6,946 bases of DNA from positions 1-6,946 of the forward strand of contig CAYJGW010000088.1 of NCBI GenBank assembly GCA_964369425.1, written 5' to 3'. The DNA is from CAUPWF01 sp964369425 (lineage in GTDB: Bacteria > Bacillota > Clostridia > Lachnospirales > Lachnospiraceae). The notes under the pieces are model-generated. The model saw only the letters and a program-made list of their open reading frames with translations. It had not been told where the DNA came from and did no database searches. Shown here piece by piece: positions 6,581 to 6,946 of the stretch (the first letter of the stretch is position 1; each line of letters begins with the position of its first letter). Made by a program: the position numbers and the translations under genes.

Positions 6581-6588
6581 CCTCCTTT
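6581..6588 (-). promoter_or_regulatory. Strong ribosome binding site of the 50-residue gene
   Basis: AAAGGAGG on the minus strand, eight bases before ATG 6572. It is the main evidence that translation starts there and not at the ATG at 6629. Confidence 0.75.
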
Positions 6589-6629
6589 AATTTTTCTTCA
6601 TTACTTGTGTCTTCATTTCCTATACTCAT

Positions 6630-6658
6630 ATTATACTATCATTACACTAATATGAATA
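6630..6658 (-). promoter_or_regulatory. Probable housekeeping promoter of the 50-residue gene
   Basis: A perfect TATAAT (6635-6630 on the minus strand) has TATTCA 17 bases upstream (6658-6653), a three-of-six match to the -35 consensus. Transcription would start near 6622, leaving a leader of about 50 bases to ATG 6572. It lies downstream of the tuf terminator, so the small gene appears to be transcribed independently. Confidence 0.5.
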
Positions 6659-6763
6659 GATTCAAATTCCAACCGCTGAAATGCTTTGTCCTAAATGTAA
6701 TAGCCTCTTAGTGGAACCAAATTTTTTTATTTTTTTACACCGCTTGGAACCCTTGATTTTACT

Positions 6764-6776
6764 GTGCTTAAAGCAC
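6764..6776. repeat. Short palindrome GTGCTT-A-AAGCAC
   Basis: A perfect six-base inverted repeat around one base in non-coding sequence. It is too tight to form a good terminator and has only broken A/T runs around it. It could be a protein-binding site or half of a recombination core site; nothing shows which. Confidence 0.3.
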
Positions 6777-6789
6777 TTTTCTAAAAAAA

Positions 6790-6808
6790 TGTAGCCAAAG
6801 TGTAGCCA
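6790..6808. repeat. Direct repeat TGTAGCCA x2, 11-base period
   Basis: TGTAGCCA occurs at 6790-6797 and again at 6801-6808, separated by AAG, so the copies are on the same DNA face about one helical turn apart. Such closely spaced short direct repeats resemble arm-type binding sites of tyrosine recombinases, but with two copies and no integrase gene in view this is only a suggestion. Confidence 0.45.
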
Positions 6809-6833
6809 CTCATCTATTTTGAGTGGTTTTTTT
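6804..6833 (+). terminator. Plus-strand rho-independent terminator without a visible gene
   Basis: CCACTCA (6806-6812) pairs with TGAGTGG (6820-6826) around a seven-base loop and is followed by seven T residues (6827-6833) on the plus strand. It faces the tuf terminator across a five-base gap. No plus-strand gene in the 260 bases before it is convincing, so it may be the end of a lost gene or a guard against plus-strand transcription into tuf. Confidence 0.7.
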
Positions 6834-6838
6834 ACGTT

Positions 6839-6869
6839 AAAAAAAGACTTTCCGATTTCTCGGAAAGCC
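6839..6869 (-). terminator. Rho-independent terminator of tuf
   Basis: On the minus strand GGCTTTCCGA (6869-6860) pairs with TCGGAAAGTC (6855-6846), ten pairs including one G-T wobble, closed by a GAAA tetraloop and followed by seven T residues (6845-6839). It begins 25 bases after the tuf stop codon. Confidence 0.92.
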
Positions 6870-6894
6870 TTATAAACACTGAGTTTTCTATTGC

Positions 6895-6946
6895 CTAGTC
6901 TGCAATTGTAGCAACACGTCCAGATCCTACTGTACGTCCACCTTCA
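6895..6946 (-). CDS. tuf: Elongation factor Tu, C-terminal end (partial, cut by window edge)
   Basis: The minus-strand frame ending at TAG (6897-6895) reads EGGRTVGSGRVATIAD. This is the extreme C-terminus of bacterial EF-Tu (the EGGRTVGSG motif followed by a short hydrophobic end). EF-Tu is the GTPase that delivers aminoacyl-tRNA to the ribosome; only the end of its third beta-barrel domain is here. The last residues, TIAD, differ from the more usual TIIE or SIIE. The gene begins outside the window and is followed at once by a strong terminator, so it is transcriptionally separate from the genes to its left. The motif is distinctive enough for a firm name despite the short fragment. Confidence 0.93.
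   Translation of the reverse strand, partial: EGGRTVGSGRVATIAD

Noticed and set aside
6681..6794. Plus-strand 37-codon frame starting MLCPKCNSLL, which looks like the first knuckle of a zinc ribbon
   Set aside because: There is only one CxxC pair, no ribosome binding site, and a low-complexity Phe/Leu tail encoded by T runs. It is mentioned only as a possible remnant, not a gene.
1..6946. CRISPR array, tRNA, rRNA or insertion-sequence ends
   Set aside because: No regularly spaced long repeats, cloverleaf-like sequence, rRNA segment, transposase frame or terminal inverted repeats were seen on either strand.

Overview
The window is AT-rich and has a low-GC Firmicute character: strong AGGAGG-type ribosome binding sites, U-tract hairpin terminators and tightly packed operons. 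The protein styles suggest class Clostridia, perhaps Lachnospiraceae; that placement is a guess from sequence style, with no search behind it. Every gene I can support lies on the minus strand, so transcription runs from high to low coordinates.

Reading in the direction of transcription, the right edge holds the last 16 codons of the elongation factor Tu gene (tuf) and its terminator. Next comes a roughly 260-base gap with no convincing gene. It contains an unassigned plus-strand terminator and a TGTAGCCA direct repeat, possibly the scar of an old integration. A small gene for a basic 50-residue protein of unknown function (6420-6572) follows.

The first transport operon (6253 to 2512) encodes a LolD/MacB-class ATPase, an 842-residue FtsX-like permease with two large extracytoplasmic domains, and a small Nim-like (pyridoxamine 5'-phosphate oxidase fold) flavoprotein. 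It ends at a clear hairpin terminator (2408-2445).

The second operon (2310 to the left edge) encodes an ECF sigma factor, a short membrane-anchored zinc-finger anti-sigma factor, a BcrA-type ABC ATPase and an ABC-2 permease. A further gene appears to begin at the very edge. Its genes overlap or sit within about 20 bases of each other. Upstream of the sigma gene lies a good match to an ECF promoter (TGAAAC, 16 bases, CGTT), so the operon is probably autoregulated: released sigma would raise its own synthesis and that of the exporter. The layout recalls the sigY-yxlCDEFG operon of Bacillus subtilis, where an ECF sigma factor and its anti-sigma factor precede an ABC ATPase and permease. Taken together, the region looks like a cell-envelope or antimicrobial-peptide stress locus with two different ABC exporters side by side, only one of which has a visible ECF promoter. 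The substrates cannot be read from the sequence.

Four start codons were set by ribosome-binding-site position downstream of the longest open frame: 1486 (GTG), 2982, 6253 and 6572.
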